Assembly (NCBI GenBank): GCA_964535215.1
Contig: CAZHST010000042.1
Coordinates: 1-25,233, forward strand
DNA from: JACQHM01 sp964535215
GTDB taxonomy: Bacteria; Methylomirabilota; Methylomirabilia; Methylomirabilales; JACQHM01
Direction: 5' to 3'
Length of the DNA: 25,233 nucleotides
In this document: in pieces, positions 1 to 7,196 of the stretch
Layout of the letters: every line of letters begins with the position of its first letter
How positions within the stretch are numbered: position 1 is the stretch's first letter
Program-made: the position numbers and the translations under genes
Notes under the pieces: generated by a model
The model's database searches: none
Told to the model about the DNA's origin: nothing
What the model saw: the letters and a program-made list of their open reading frames with translations, nothing else

Positions 1-15
1 GGATAGGGTTTTGAA

Positions 16-261
16 ATGAGTTCTAGCGTCCATCTGTCAAGAGGTGTCGAACAACGGTGGCCCCAACAGCTTCGGGGGCTCACCTGGAGCCGTGAGAATC
101 GAAGCCAGATAGTTGAGGGGTCGCGGAATTTCAGAGCCCCAAGATTTCTTGCTTGGAGGATGCAGGTTCTCCTGTATACGTGCCTGCTGCTCGTCCTTTT
201 CATCCCAGCGAACCTCTTCCGTAAGCTGACAGGCGATGAAGTCAGGCCGGATGTGGCTTGA
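16..261 (+). CDS. Possible small membrane protein (doubtful)
   Basis: I do not recognise this 81-codon frame. The N-terminal half is polar and arginine-rich. The C-terminal half has one hydrophobic stretch (about residues 49-68, motif VLLYTCLLLVLFIPANLF) followed by a short charged tail, so if it is translated it would be a single-pass membrane peptide. A start at the internal ATG (160) would give just the hydrophobic part; a GGAGG sits there but directly abuts the ATG, which is poor spacing. No good ribosome binding site precedes position 16 either. It lies 50 bases before kdsC on the same strand. The window begins here, so an upstream operon cannot be judged. It could equally be non-coding. 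Confidence 0.3.
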   Translation: MSSSVHLSRGVEQRWPQQLRGLTWSRENRSQIVEGSRNFRAPRFLAWRMQVLLYTCLLLVLFIPANLFRKLTGDEVRPDVA

Positions 262-311
262 TATTGCATTCCTTTCATGGTAAGAGGTAATACCTTATCG
301 ATCACCTTGGG

Positions 312-851
312 ATGAGCGTTGGGGGGATGGATCCTCCGATCGTCGAAAAAGCGAAAAGGGTGAGGATGCTCATCATGGATGTGGACGGGGTCCTGACCGA
401 CGGCCGGATCATCTATGGGGCGGGTGGTCTGGAGCTTAAGGCCTTCGATGCCCAGGACGGCCTTGGTCTAAAGCTTGCCCATCGGATCGGGCTGGTGACG
501 GCCATTGTCACCGGACGGACCTCGGATGTGGTAGAGCGCCGAGCCCGGGAGCTGGAGATTGACGAGGTCTGTCAGGGGGTCTCGAACAAGCTCCAGGTCT
601 ATGAGGAACTCCTCGGTCATTACGCCTTCTCCGATGAGGGGGTTGCCTATGTCGGTGATGATCTCGAAGACCTCCCGGTCCTACGAAGGGTTGGCTTTGC
701 CGTGGCCGTCGCGAATGCCGTCCAGGCCGTGAAGCGTGAGGCCGACTACGTCACGTCCCGGGAGGGAGGACGAGGGGCGATCCGGGAGGTCGTCGAGCTG
801 ATCTTGGAGGCCAAAGGGCTTGGGGACCGGTTGTTGGAACCTTTTTCTTGA
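312..851 (+). CDS. kdsC: 3-deoxy-D-manno-octulosonate 8-phosphate phosphatase (KdsC)
   Basis: This cytoplasmic HAD-superfamily phosphatase hydrolyses KDO 8-phosphate to free KDO, the inner-core sugar of lipopolysaccharide. All HAD motifs are visible. DVDGVLTDG carries the nucleophile Asp23 and the acid/base Asp25, VTGRTS (66-71) is motif II, Lys93 is the motif III lysine, and VGDDLEDL (114-121) holds the Mg-binding acidic residues. The C-terminal GGRGAIREV resembles the KdsC tail that closes over the neighbouring active site in the tetramer. Its 179 residues are normal for this cap-less C0-type subclass. The start is uncertain: ATG 312 has only weak upstream purines, and ATG 327 is preceded immediately by six Gs. 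The usual partners kdsA, kdsD and lptC are not adjacent on the visible side. LPS export genes lptF and lptG lie 3 kb downstream on the other strand. Confidence 0.93.
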   Translation: MSVGGMDPPIVEKAKRVRMLIMDVDGVLTDGRIIYGAGGLELKAFDAQDGLGLKLAHRIGLVTAIVTGRTSDVVERRARELEIDEVCQGVSNKLQVYEELLGHYAFSDEGVAYVGDDLEDLPVLRRVGFAVAVANAVQAVKREADYVTSREGGRGAIREVVELILEAKGLGDRLLEPFS

Positions 852-918
852 TCCCCGCCCCTGGATGTGTTATGTTTTTTTGCCGAAGTAAGGACTTCCT
901 TTCTTTTTCTCCCCCGGA

Positions 919-932
919 CCTAACCCCTAACC
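919..932. repeat. Short telomere-like CCTAACCCC repeat before metK
   Basis: The spacer between kdsC and metK contains two head-to-tail copies of a CCTAACC-type unit directly after a C-tract (911-915). On the minus strand it reads GGTTAGGGGTTAGG. The same unit recurs at 3500-3525 and a related G-tract array lies at 4598-4629. It is non-coding and sits 11 bases before the metK ribosome binding site. Confidence 0.6.
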
Positions 933-956
933 TCTGTTGTTCAGGGAGGATCGCCC

Positions 957-2120
957 ATGCCGTCGAGGCGGTACGTCTTTACCTCCGAATCGGTGACCGA
1001 GGGGCACCCCGACAAGATCGCTGACCAGATCTCTGATGCCATTCTGGATGCCATCTACACCCAGGACCCTTATGGCCGGGTCGCCTGCGAGACCTTGGTG
1101 ACGACCGGCCTGGCCTTTGTGGCCGGTGAGATCACCACCACCTGCTACGTGGATATCCCCAAGATCGTCCGGGAGACCATCCAGGAGATCGGCTACACCC
1201 GGGCGAAGTATGGCTTCGACTACGAGACCTGTGCCGTCATCACCGCCATCCAGGAGCAGTCTCCCGACATCGCCGTAGGGGTCGTGGAGCTTCAGGGGGC
1301 GGGGGACCAGGGCCTCATGTTCGGCTATGCAACGAAGGAGACTCCTGAGCTGATGCCCCTTCCTATCATGTTGGCCCACAAGCTCTGCCGTCGCCTGGCC
1401 GAGGTGCGGAAGAAGGGGATCCTGGAGTATCTCCGGCCGGATGGGAAGTCCCAGGTGACCGTCGAGTATCTGGAAGGCCGGCCTCACCGGATTGATACGG
1501 TGGTCATCGCGGCCCAGCATAGCCCTGATGTCACCCTGAGGCAGCTCCGGGAGGACATTGTGGAGAAGGTGATCCTTCCGATCCTCCCTCCCGAGCTCTA
1601 CGATCCTGAACGGATCACCTACCACATCAACCCCACAGGGCGCTTCGTGATCGGCGGACCCCATGGTGACACTGGCCTGACCGGGCGGAAGATCATTGTG
1701 GACACCTATGGGGGGGTGGGAAGCCACGGAGGAGGATGCTACTCCGGGAAAGATCCGACGAAGGTCGATCGCTCGGCCTCGTACATGGCCCGGTATCTGG
1801 CCAAGAACATCGTGGCCGCTGATCTGGCCGAGCGGTGCGAGGTCCAGCTCGCCTACGCCATCGGCGTGGCTGAGCCGGTCTCGGTGATGATCGACACCAA
1901 GGGGACGGGGATCATCCCGGACGAGGTGCTGGAGAACCTGGTCCGGAAACACTTCGATCTCACCCCGGCCGGGATCATCAACTTTCTGGATTTAAGACGG
2001 CCGATCTACAAGAAGACGGCCGTTTACGGCCACTTCGGACGGACCGAGCCGGAGTTCACCTGGGAGAGGACCGACAAGGCCGAGTTCCTGCGGAAGGAGG
2101 CAGGGCGCCTCGGCGCCTGA
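957..2120 (+). CDS. metK: S-adenosylmethionine synthase (MetK)
   Basis: Makes S-adenosylmethionine from methionine and ATP, releasing phosphate and pyrophosphate; a cytosolic homotetramer needing Mg and K. The N-terminal signature GHPDKIADQISDA (ATP and metal site), GAGDQGLMFGYA (about 118-129) and the phosphate-loop region SGKDPTKVDRSA are all present. The loop reads GGGCYSGKD where GGGAFSGKD is usual, a mild variation. The length of 387 aa is standard. The start is set by AGGGAGGA at 943-950, six bases before the ATG. It lies about 100 bases downstream of ahcY's natural partner position: metK precedes ahcY on the same strand, so the pair supplies SAM and removes its by-product SAH. I found no recognisable SAM riboswitch in the 105-base leader, which instead holds a short CCTAACC repeat. 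Confidence 0.97.
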   Translation: MPSRRYVFTSESVTEGHPDKIADQISDAILDAIYTQDPYGRVACETLVTTGLAFVAGEITTTCYVDIPKIVRETIQEIGYTRAKYGFDYETCAVITAIQEQSPDIAVGVVELQGAGDQGLMFGYATKETPELMPLPIMLAHKLCRRLAEVRKKGILEYLRPDGKSQVTVEYLEGRPHRIDTVVIAAQHSPDVTLRQLREDIVEKVILPILPPELYDPERITYHINPTGRFVIGGPHGDTGLTGRKIIVDTYGGVGSHGGGCYSGKDPTKVDRSASYMARYLAKNIVAADLAERCEVQLAYAIGVAEPVSVMIDTKGTGIIPDEVLENLVRKHFDLTPAGIINFLDLRRPIYKKTAVYGHFGRTEPEFTWERTDKAEFLRKEAGRLGA

Positions 2121-2145
2121 TCCCCATTTTGCGGAGGGATTCCAT

Positions 2146-2192
2146 CCCCCTTCGGGGTGAGCAAAGCTCATCCGAGCTAAGGCTCAAACCGG
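2146..2192 (+). promoter_or_regulatory. Hairpin-rich leader upstream of ahcY
   Basis: The 108-base metK-ahcY spacer contains three consecutive short hairpins. They are CCCC/GGGG around a TTC loop (2147-2157), TGAGC/GCTCA around AAA (2158-2170), and GAGC/GCTC (2174-2185) flanked by CCG and CGG. The GAGC and GCTC elements alternate, so mutually exclusive pairings are possible. The helices do not match the published SAH or SAM riboswitch consensus as I know them. The downstream ribosome binding site AGGAGA (2219-2223) is outside the hairpins. Regulation is inference only. Confidence 0.35.
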
Positions 2193-2228
2193 CCCCGCCT
2201 GCTCCCCCCTGGTGGACAGGAGAAAACT

Positions 2229-3485
2229 ATGGACTACGACGTCAAGGATATTTCGCTCGCTGATCAGGGGATGTTAAAGATTGGGTGGGCCCGAGGGGCC
2301 ATGCCCGTCCTCCGGTTGATCGAGGAACGTTTCCAAAAGGAGCGGCCGTTGAAGGGGATCAGGATTGCCGCCTGTCTCCACGTGACCACCGAGACGGCGA
2401 ACCTCATGCGGGTGTTGGTCACGGGGGGGGCTGAGGTCCGCCTCTCAGCCTCCAATCCCTTAAGCACCCAGGACGAGGTGGCGGCGGCATTGGTCAAGCA
2501 CTTGGGCATTCCGGTCTTCGCCAGGAAGGGGGAGGATCGAGAGACCTACTATGGCCACATCCAGGCTGCCCTTGAGATCAGGCCCCATCTCACCATGGAC
2601 GATGGCGCCGACTTGATCTCCACCCTCCATTCGGAGAGGACGGATCTCCTCCCTGAAGTGATCGCGGGGACGGAGGAGACCACCACAGGGGTCATCCGGC
2701 TGAAGAGCCTGGAGAGGCAGGGGGCCCTTCGGTACCCGGTCATCGCCGTCAACGAGGCCAGGACGAAGTACCTCTTCGACAACCGCTACGGGACCGGCCA
2801 GAGCACCATTGACGGCCTCCTCAGGGCCACCAACCTCCTCCTGGCGGGGAAGCCCTTTGTCGTCTGCGGCTACGGGTGGTGCGGGAGGGGGGTGGCCATG
2901 CGGGCCAGGGGGATGGGGGCCCGGGTCGTCATTGTGGAGGTTGATCCCCTGAAGGCGCTGGAGGCTACCATGGACGGCTACCAGGTCCTCCCTATGGCTG
3001 AAGCGGCCAGGGTCGGGGAGGTCTTCGTCACCGTGACGGGGAACGTGAAGGTCATCCGGGAGGAGCACTTCCGGGCCATGAAGGATGGGGCCGTGGTGGC
3101 CAATGCCGGCCATTTCAACGTGGAGATTGACATCCCGGCTCTCGAGGCCCTCTCCTTGAAAAAGCGTAAGATCAGGGACTTCGTCGAGGAGTATACCTTG
3201 GAGGATGGGCGGCGGATCTACCTTCTTGGCGAGGGAAGGCTCATCAACCTGGCCTCCGCCGAAGGACACCCGGCGGCCGTCATGGACATGAGCTTCGCCA
3301 ACCAGGCCCTCTCGGCGGAGTACGCGGTGAAGAACGCTGGGAAGTTGGAGAAGAGGGTTTACCGGGTGCCAGAGGAGATTGATAGGACCATCGCCCGGTT
3401 GAAGCTGGACAGCATGGGGATCGCCATTGATGAGCTCACCCCCGAACAGAAGGCCTACCTCGAATCGTGGGAGCTTGGCACCTAA
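2229..3485 (+). CDS. ahcY: Adenosylhomocysteinase (S-adenosylhomocysteine hydrolase)
   Basis: Reversibly splits S-adenosylhomocysteine into adenosine and homocysteine with bound NAD, relieving product inhibition of methyltransferases. Seen in the sequence: N-terminal substrate-domain motif ASNPLSTQDEVAAAL, the MDDGADL motif, the hinge segment EARTKYLFDNRYGTGQS with the substrate-binding Lys and Asp, the Rossmann glycine motif GYGWCGRG, and TGN near the NAD site. The C-terminus ends around YLESW, as in the short bacterial/archaeal form lacking the roughly 40-residue insert; 418 aa fits that form. ATG 2229 has AGGAGA five bases upstream. It follows metK after a structured 108-base spacer, so co-transcription is plausible. 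Its 3' end faces lptG, separated by only 24 bases. Confidence 0.96.
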   Translation: MDYDVKDISLADQGMLKIGWARGAMPVLRLIEERFQKERPLKGIRIAACLHVTTETANLMRVLVTGGAEVRLSASNPLSTQDEVAAALVKHLGIPVFARKGEDRETYYGHIQAALEIRPHLTMDDGADLISTLHSERTDLLPEVIAGTEETTTGVIRLKSLERQGALRYPVIAVNEARTKYLFDNRYGTGQSTIDGLLRATNLLLAGKPFVVCGYGWCGRGVAMRARGMGARVVIVEVDPLKALEATMDGYQVLPMAEAARVGEVFVTVTGNVKVIREEHFRAMKDGAVVANAGHFNVEIDIPALEALSLKKRKIRDFVEEYTLEDGRRIYLLGEGRLINLASAEGHPAAVMDMSFANQALSAEYAVKNAGKLEKRVYRVPEEIDRTIARLKLDSMGIAIDELTPEQKAYLESWELGT

Positions 3486-3489
3486 AAAC

Positions 3490-3525
3490 AGGGTTTTAGA
3501 CCCTAAACCCTAACCCCTAAACCCC
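3490..3525. repeat. Telomere-like CCCTAAA array and hairpin between convergent ahcY and lptG
   Basis: The convergent ahcY/lptG junction is filled by ACCCTAAACCCTAACCCC followed by TAAACCCC. On the minus strand this gives four G-runs separated by TTTA, TTA and TTTA, a G-quadruplex-type pattern. AGGGTTT (3490-3496) and AAACCCT (3505-3511) also form a perfect 7-bp inverted repeat with an 8-base loop, which could serve as a weak bidirectional terminator. The lptG stop codon lies inside the array. Confidence 0.55.
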
Positions 3526-4595
3526 GTTTTGAGGAGGGCGAGGAGGCCTCCGGCCAGGAAGAGAAGGTTCGGGAGCCAGGCCGCGAGGAAAGGGACGAGC
3601 AGGCCGTTCTTCCCCAAGGTGAAGCCGACGGAAAGAAGGACCCAGTAGATGAACCCCAGTGGGATGCAGGCGCCTGCCCAGACCATGATCCCCGATCTTC
3701 CGACCCTTAGGCCGAAGGTGGCTCCGATTAAGGCCATGACCAGGATGGCGAAGGCCGAAGCCCCTTTCGCGTGAAGGTCCACCAGGTAGCGGGCGGCGTT
3801 GATCCCACTTTCCTTGAGGCGCCTGATGTAGGCCAGAAGCTCCAGGAAGTTCATCTCCTGGGGGAGCCTCATAATCCCCCCAAGGTCCTGAGGGGTTTCC
3901 TTGAGATCAAGGGGGAGCCTCCTGAACCGTTCAGAGACTACGGCCCCCCCTTCCTTGAGCAGGAAGGTGTAGCCCTCCTCCAGGTCCCATCTCCCTTCCT
4001 TCCACACGGCCTTTTTGGCCACGATCCGCCGGGCCAGGGTGAAGTCCGGGCGGAGTTCGTAGACCGTTAGATCCCGCAGGGTTGCCGAGGAGGCCTCCAT
4101 CAAGGCGATGTGAAGGAAGCGGCTCTTGGAGGCCCGGTACCAGAGATCCTGCGCCCTCGTGAGCTGGTGGGGGGGGACCTTCTTCACCCGGATTTTGTAG
4201 AGGGTGATCGCCTTTTGATTGGCCCAGGGGATTACGGTCTCCCCCAGCCCGAAGGCCACCAGGCTGAGGAGGGAGGCGAGGAGGAGGAGGGGAAGGACGA
4301 TCCGGAGGGGGCTCATCCTTCCCATCTGCATGGCGAGAAGCTCATGGTGCTTCGCCAGGTTGCCAAGGCCGAGGAGAGCAGCCAGCAGGGCAGCCACAGG
4401 GGCGACCTGGAGGCTGATGCCAGGGAGGCTGAAAAGGTAGTAGGTGAGGATCGTGGTCATCCCGGTCTCGGCCTCGAGGAAGCGGTTCAACTGTTCGAAG
4501 AGGTCCACGACCAGGTAGATCCCGACGAAGCTTACCTCGGCGAAGAGGAAGGCCTTTAGGAACTCCATCATGATGTAGCGGTCCAGGATCTTCAT
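3510..4595 (-). CDS. lptG: LPS export ABC transporter permease LptG
   Basis: Inner-membrane permease of the LptB2FG transporter that extracts lipopolysaccharide from the inner membrane and passes it to the LptC/LptA bridge. I place the start at the ATG at 4595, giving MKILDRYIM and 361 aa, the typical N-terminus and size. The longer in-frame start at 4658 would add 21 proline-rich residues encoded by a G-tract array and is unlikely. Six membrane segments are visible: three at the N-terminus (FLFAEVSFVGIYLVV and two more) and three at the C-terminus, flanking a periplasmic domain of about 150 residues that would form the beta-jellyroll. It starts in an ATGA overlap with lptF. There is no Shine-Dalgarno sequence upstream, only C-tracts, so translational coupling is expected. 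lptB is not in the window. Confidence 0.9.
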   Translation of the reverse strand: MKILDRYIMMEFLKAFLFAEVSFVGIYLVVDLFEQLNRFLEAETGMTTILTYYLFSLPGISLQVAPVAALLAALLGLGNLAKHHELLAMQMGRMSPLRIVLPLLLLASLLSLVAFGLGETVIPWANQKAITLYKIRVKKVPPHQLTRAQDLWYRASKSRFLHIALMEASSATLRDLTVYELRPDFTLARRIVAKKAVWKEGRWDLEEGYTFLLKEGGAVVSERFRRLPLDLKETPQDLGGIMRLPQEMNFLELLAYIRRLKESGINAARYLVDLHAKGASAFAILVMALIGATFGLRVGRSGIMVWAGACIPLGFIYWVLLSVGFTLGKNGLLVPFLAAWLPNLLFLAGGLLALLKTGFRG

Positions 4596-5767
4596 CTGGG
4601 GGATGGGGGATGGGGGGTGGGGGGTGGGGTCTTGAGGCTCATCCAGCGTCGGAGCCATGCCCTCGGCAAAAGCCTATGCTCCTCGGCAAGGACCAGGGAG
4701 GCCCCAAAGGTCCCCAGGAGGAGGTTCGGGGTCCACATGGCCAAGGCCGGGGGAATCTTCCCCCGGTTTCCCAGATCCTCGCCGGCGACGATCAGGATAT
4801 AGTAGAAGAGGGCAACGCCTAAAGAGAGGGCCAGGCTGGCCCCCCGCCCTCCCTTCTTCAACCGGATCCCCAGGGGAGCCCCGATCAAGACGAAGAGCAG
4901 GGAGGCAAAAGGGATGGCCAGCTTCCGGTGGAACTCCACCTGAAAAGGCCTGAAGTTCCCCCCCTCTGCCTTGAGACGTCTGATCGTGGCCCGAAGCTCG
5001 CCTAAGGTCATCTCCTGATCTCCCTTTACCCGGTCCTGTTTCCCCGCCTCCTCCCCTTTCAACAGAGCGAAGTCGAAGGAGTCAAAGTGGGCGAGCCGGT
5101 AGTGATCGGGCCGGTCGGTGGTGGAGAGGTGGAGGGTCCCGTTGGAGAGCCGGAGGGTCAGACCTGGGCCGTCGGGGGAGGGGAGGAGGGTCCCTTGCCT
5201 GGCGATCACGACCCTCTCGGCTTTGGGATCCCGACCATCTACCAGAAAGACCCCCTTGAGGGTGGAACCTCCTTCTAACTGCTCAACATAGAGGATGATA
5301 CCCTCGACGGGGGTGGTGAAGACCCCCTCCTGGAGGGCAAAGGTCGCATGGCTCCTCGCCAGTTGAAAGATCAGATCCTTGAAGGCCCGATTGCTTTTGG
5401 GGAGGATAGCCACGGTGATCGCCGAGGTGGCGAGGTAGGCGGCTACTCCAAGGATCAGTCCGGGGACCATCAGCCGGCGGAGGCTTAAGCCTGAGACGTT
5501 CATGGCGATCACCTCCCCCTCGGCGGAGAGGCGGCTGTAGGTAGCCAGGAGGGCCAGCAGGGTCGAAAGCGGGATGGTCACCATCAGGGAGTAGGGCAGG
5601 AGATAGAGGAAAAGGGTCAGGACCGTTTGAACCCCTACCCCTCGCGTGATCAAAAGCTCCACGAAGTGGAGGACCTTGCCCATGATCAGGACGAAGGTGA
5701 AGAGGAGGAGGCCGATCAGAAAAGAGGCGATCAGCTCTCGAAGGATGTAGCGATCGAGGAGCTTCAT
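4592..5767 (-). CDS. lptF: LPS export ABC transporter permease LptF
   Basis: Partner permease of LptG in the LptB2FG LPS extractor. The N-terminus MKLLDRYILREL is typical of the family, and the same three-plus-three membrane-segment layout surrounds a periplasmic domain (about residues 100-270). TIRRLKAEGGNFRPFQVEFHRK precedes the second membrane block, as usual. 391 aa is slightly long: the last dozen residues, a proline-rich PPPTPHPPSPR tail, are encoded by the G-tract array at 4598-4629 and look like read-through of a repeat rather than a functional domain. The start overlaps the stop of the upstream PAP2 gene by four bases (ATGA), and the stop overlaps the lptG start the same way. The three genes therefore form one translationally coupled unit. 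Confidence 0.9.
   Translation of the reverse strand: MKLLDRYILRELIASFLIGLLLFTFVLIMGKVLHFVELLITRGVGVQTVLTLFLYLLPYSLMVTIPLSTLLALLATYSRLSAEGEVIAMNVSGLSLRRLMVPGLILGVAAYLATSAITVAILPKSNRAFKDLIFQLARSHATFALQEGVFTTPVEGIILYVEQLEGGSTLKGVFLVDGRDPKAERVVIARQGTLLPSPDGPGLTLRLSNGTLHLSTTDRPDHYRLAHFDSFDFALLKGEEAGKQDRVKGDQEMTLGELRATIRRLKAEGGNFRPFQVEFHRKLAIPFASLLFVLIGAPLGIRLKKGGRGASLALSLGVALFYYILIVAGEDLGNRGKIPPALAMWTPNLLLGTFGASLVLAEEHRLLPRAWLRRWMSLKTPPPTPHPPSPR
4598..4629 (+). repeat. G-tract array with strong G-quadruplex potential at the lptF/lptG junction
   Basis: Five runs of four to six Gs are separated by AT, AT, T and T. This satisfies the G-quadruplex rule with unusually short loops. The G-rich strand is the plus strand, that is, the template for lptFG transcription; the mRNA is C-rich. 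The array encodes the proline-rich end of LptF and sits just upstream of the lptG start codon (4595), where a ribosome binding site would otherwise be. Confidence 0.7.
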
Positions 5768-6870
5768 CGTCGGGCGAGTTCCAAAAGCATGAACGCTTCC
5801 TTCCGCTCGTCCACAAAGGCCTCTAGCGAGGCGAAGGCGACGCTCAGGGCCCTTTCATCCTTGCTCGGCCAATAGGCGGAGGGGGATTCGGCGTAGGCGA
5901 ACCGGAACTCCATCTCGTTGGGGCCAGGCCTGATCAAGTTCTTCGAGATCTTCATCTCGTACACCTGCCAGCCTTTCTCCACCAAAATTCGAGCCGCCGG
6001 GATGTGGTTCAGCGCCACCTCGACCACTTGGCAGGAGGGACCGTCGTGGGCGACGAAAGGCTGGACCCTGAGGCGGAGCCGGTGATCGGCCCGAGGAAGG
6101 GAGGGGAGACGGAGCCTCGATTCCAGGCCTTGGGCCCATACAAAGGGGACCCCTCCTTCCCAGTTTTCATCCCCTGACCATCCCTGGAGGAGCAATGTCC
6201 TGGCCTCCCGAGTGCCGAAGTGGATCACCGTCCGGGTCGTGGAGTTTCCGACGGCGAAGGTGGAGGGAGCCTGGTGGGCCTTGAGGGTGTGCTCATAGGC
6301 TGAGAAAAAGGCCAGGGCCTGGGCACCGATAACGGTGGGGATGGCCCATCCCCACCAGGGGCTTCGCCTCCCCGGTTTTGGGAGGGGGAGGAGGCCCTTC
6401 GCCAAGAGGAGGCCGATCCCGGTCCCCAGGGTGGCGCCCCCAATGATATCAATCACGAAGTGGGAGCGGTAATAAAGCCTCGCCAGAGCGGCGAGGAGGG
6501 CTATCAGGTAGAGGAAAGGGGCAGCGGCCGGAAAGGCCCACCCAAGGACCCCGGCCATGGTGAAGGCGGTGCTGGCGTGGCCTGAGGGGAAGCCGTAACT
6601 CCAGCCCCTGGGGATGGGGCGGGGCATCTGGAAGATCACCTTTAAGAGGTTGGCGAGGAGCCCTGTGATCAGGATCGCAAGCAGGGTGACCAAGCCTGCT
6701 TGCTTCACGTGCCGGTCCCGGTTCAGGAAACCATAGAGGATCATTAAGGCGGCGATCCCCACAGCGGGGAATCCTTCCCCCAGATCGTTGGAGAAGTTCA
6801 TCAGGGTTGCAACAGGGTATGACCTCACCAGGGGGCACCCGAAGCGGATCAGGTCTACAGCTGGCTCCAT
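5764..6870 (-). CDS. PAP2-family membrane phosphatase with C-terminal beta-type domain
   Basis: Membrane phosphatase of the PAP2/phosphatidic-acid phosphatase type, which removes phosphate from lipid phosphates or pyrophosphates on the outer face of the inner membrane. The three motifs are present: K77...R84P85 (KVIFQMPRP), PSGH at 95-98, and R131...H137...D141 in the third motif, where the usual Ser before the Arg is Ala. Five to six membrane segments cover residues 20-185. The remaining 180 or so residues are soluble, with alternating hydrophobic strands and Trp/Gly patterns (GWSGDENWEGGVPFVWAQG), and look like an extracytoplasmic beta-sandwich; I cannot name that domain. AGGAGGG eight bases upstream supports the ATG at 6870. 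It overlaps lptF by four bases, suggesting action on lipid A or on the undecaprenyl carrier of LPS parts. The exact substrate is unknown. Confidence 0.8.
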   Translation of the reverse strand: MEPAVDLIRFGCPLVRSYPVATLMNFSNDLGEGFPAVGIAALMILYGFLNRDRHVKQAGLVTLLAILITGLLANLLKVIFQMPRPIPRGWSYGFPSGHASTAFTMAGVLGWAFPAAAPFLYLIALLAALARLYYRSHFVIDIIGGATLGTGIGLLLAKGLLPLPKPGRRSPWWGWAIPTVIGAQALAFFSAYEHTLKAHQAPSTFAVGNSTTRTVIHFGTREARTLLLQGWSGDENWEGGVPFVWAQGLESRLRLPSLPRADHRLRLRVQPFVAHDGPSCQVVEVALNHIPAARILVEKGWQVYEMKISKNLIRPGPNEMEFRFAYAESPSAYWPSKDERALSVAFASLEAFVDERKEAFMLLELARR

Positions 6871-6923
6871 TAGGCGATCCCTCCTGACCGCGTAGTAGGT
6901 TGGCTGGAGCGGGAAGCTTTTTC

Positions 6924-6952
6924 TGTGTACACCATCCGGGTGTTTTTGTCAA
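6924..6952 (-). promoter_or_regulatory. Predicted promoter for the PAP2-lptF-lptG operon
   Basis: On the minus strand TTGACA (6947-6952) is followed after 17 bases by TACACA (6924-6929), about 55 bases before the PAP2 start codon. The -35 box is perfect and the -10 box matches at three of six positions. The palindrome GTGTACAC (6925-6932) overlaps the -10, and ACACC/GGTGT arms (6929-6943) lie in the spacer, so a repressor site is possible. Confidence 0.5.
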
Positions 6953-7109
6953 CCGCTTAGCAACCTGACCGCTTCTTGCTCTGTGAAAACCTTTTCCCGC
7001 ACGGCCGAAACCAGCCCTCGTTGCGGAACGCCCGGTCTACCCCTGGAGGCTTCTCAGGGGCAAGTCCTGGGCCTCGAAGGGCCTGAGCCCCCCTCGGGTG
7101 ATGACCTGT

Positions 7110-7126
7110 TCACCTCTAGCAGGTGA
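7110..7126. promoter_or_regulatory. Inverted repeat TCACCT-N5-AGGTGA upstream of the regulator promoter
   Basis: Perfect 6-bp arms separated by CTAGC lie nine bases upstream of the -35 box at 7135. Position and symmetry suit an activator or repressor site in the divergent region between the PAP2 operon and the GntR gene. No T-tract follows, so it is unlikely to be a terminator. The rest of 6953-7109 shows nothing I can assign. Confidence 0.35.
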
Positions 7127-7134
7127 GATTTCTC

Positions 7135-7163
7135 TTGACACCGGGTGGGGACGGCATTAACAT
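7135..7163 (+). promoter_or_regulatory. Predicted sigma-70-type promoter of the GntR gene
   Basis: TTGACA (7135-7140), a 17-base spacer and TAACAT (7158-7163) form a near-consensus housekeeping promoter. The -35 box is perfect and the -10 matches at four of six positions. Transcription would begin near 7170, inside the tandem operators at 7164-7196, which is the arrangement expected for repression. Confidence 0.7.
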
Positions 7164-7196
7164 ATCCAGGATCCAAAATCCTGGATTCAAAATCCT
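7164..7196. promoter_or_regulatory. Tandem palindromic operators at the GntR promoter
   Basis: ATCCAGGAT (7164-7172) and ATCCTGGAT (7178-7186) are perfect 9-bp inverted arms around CCAAA. The unit GGATCCAAAATCCT (7169-7182) is repeated directly as GGATTCAAAATCCT (7183-7196) with one mismatch; each copy is itself a GGAT-N5-ATCC palindrome. The block abuts the -10 box and covers the expected transcription start. I infer two dimer sites for the adjacent GntR/FCD protein and autoregulation. The same factor may act on the downstream acyl-CoA operon. Confidence 0.65.

Noticed and set aside
927..1952. Long minus-strand reading frame opposite metK
   Set aside because: It is an antisense shadow of GC-rich codons in a clear metK gene and has no domain or ribosome binding site. 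The same applies to minus-strand frames at 2460-3269, 7948-8634 and 12687-13688.
2121..2228. SAH riboswitch before ahcY
   Set aside because: Only a GGCTC fragment resembles the consensus; the conserved core of the known SAH aptamer is absent.
4596..4658. N-terminal extension of LptG from the ATG at 4658
   Set aside because: The added residues come from the G-tract array and the lptF end in another frame; the family N-terminus begins at MKILDRYI.
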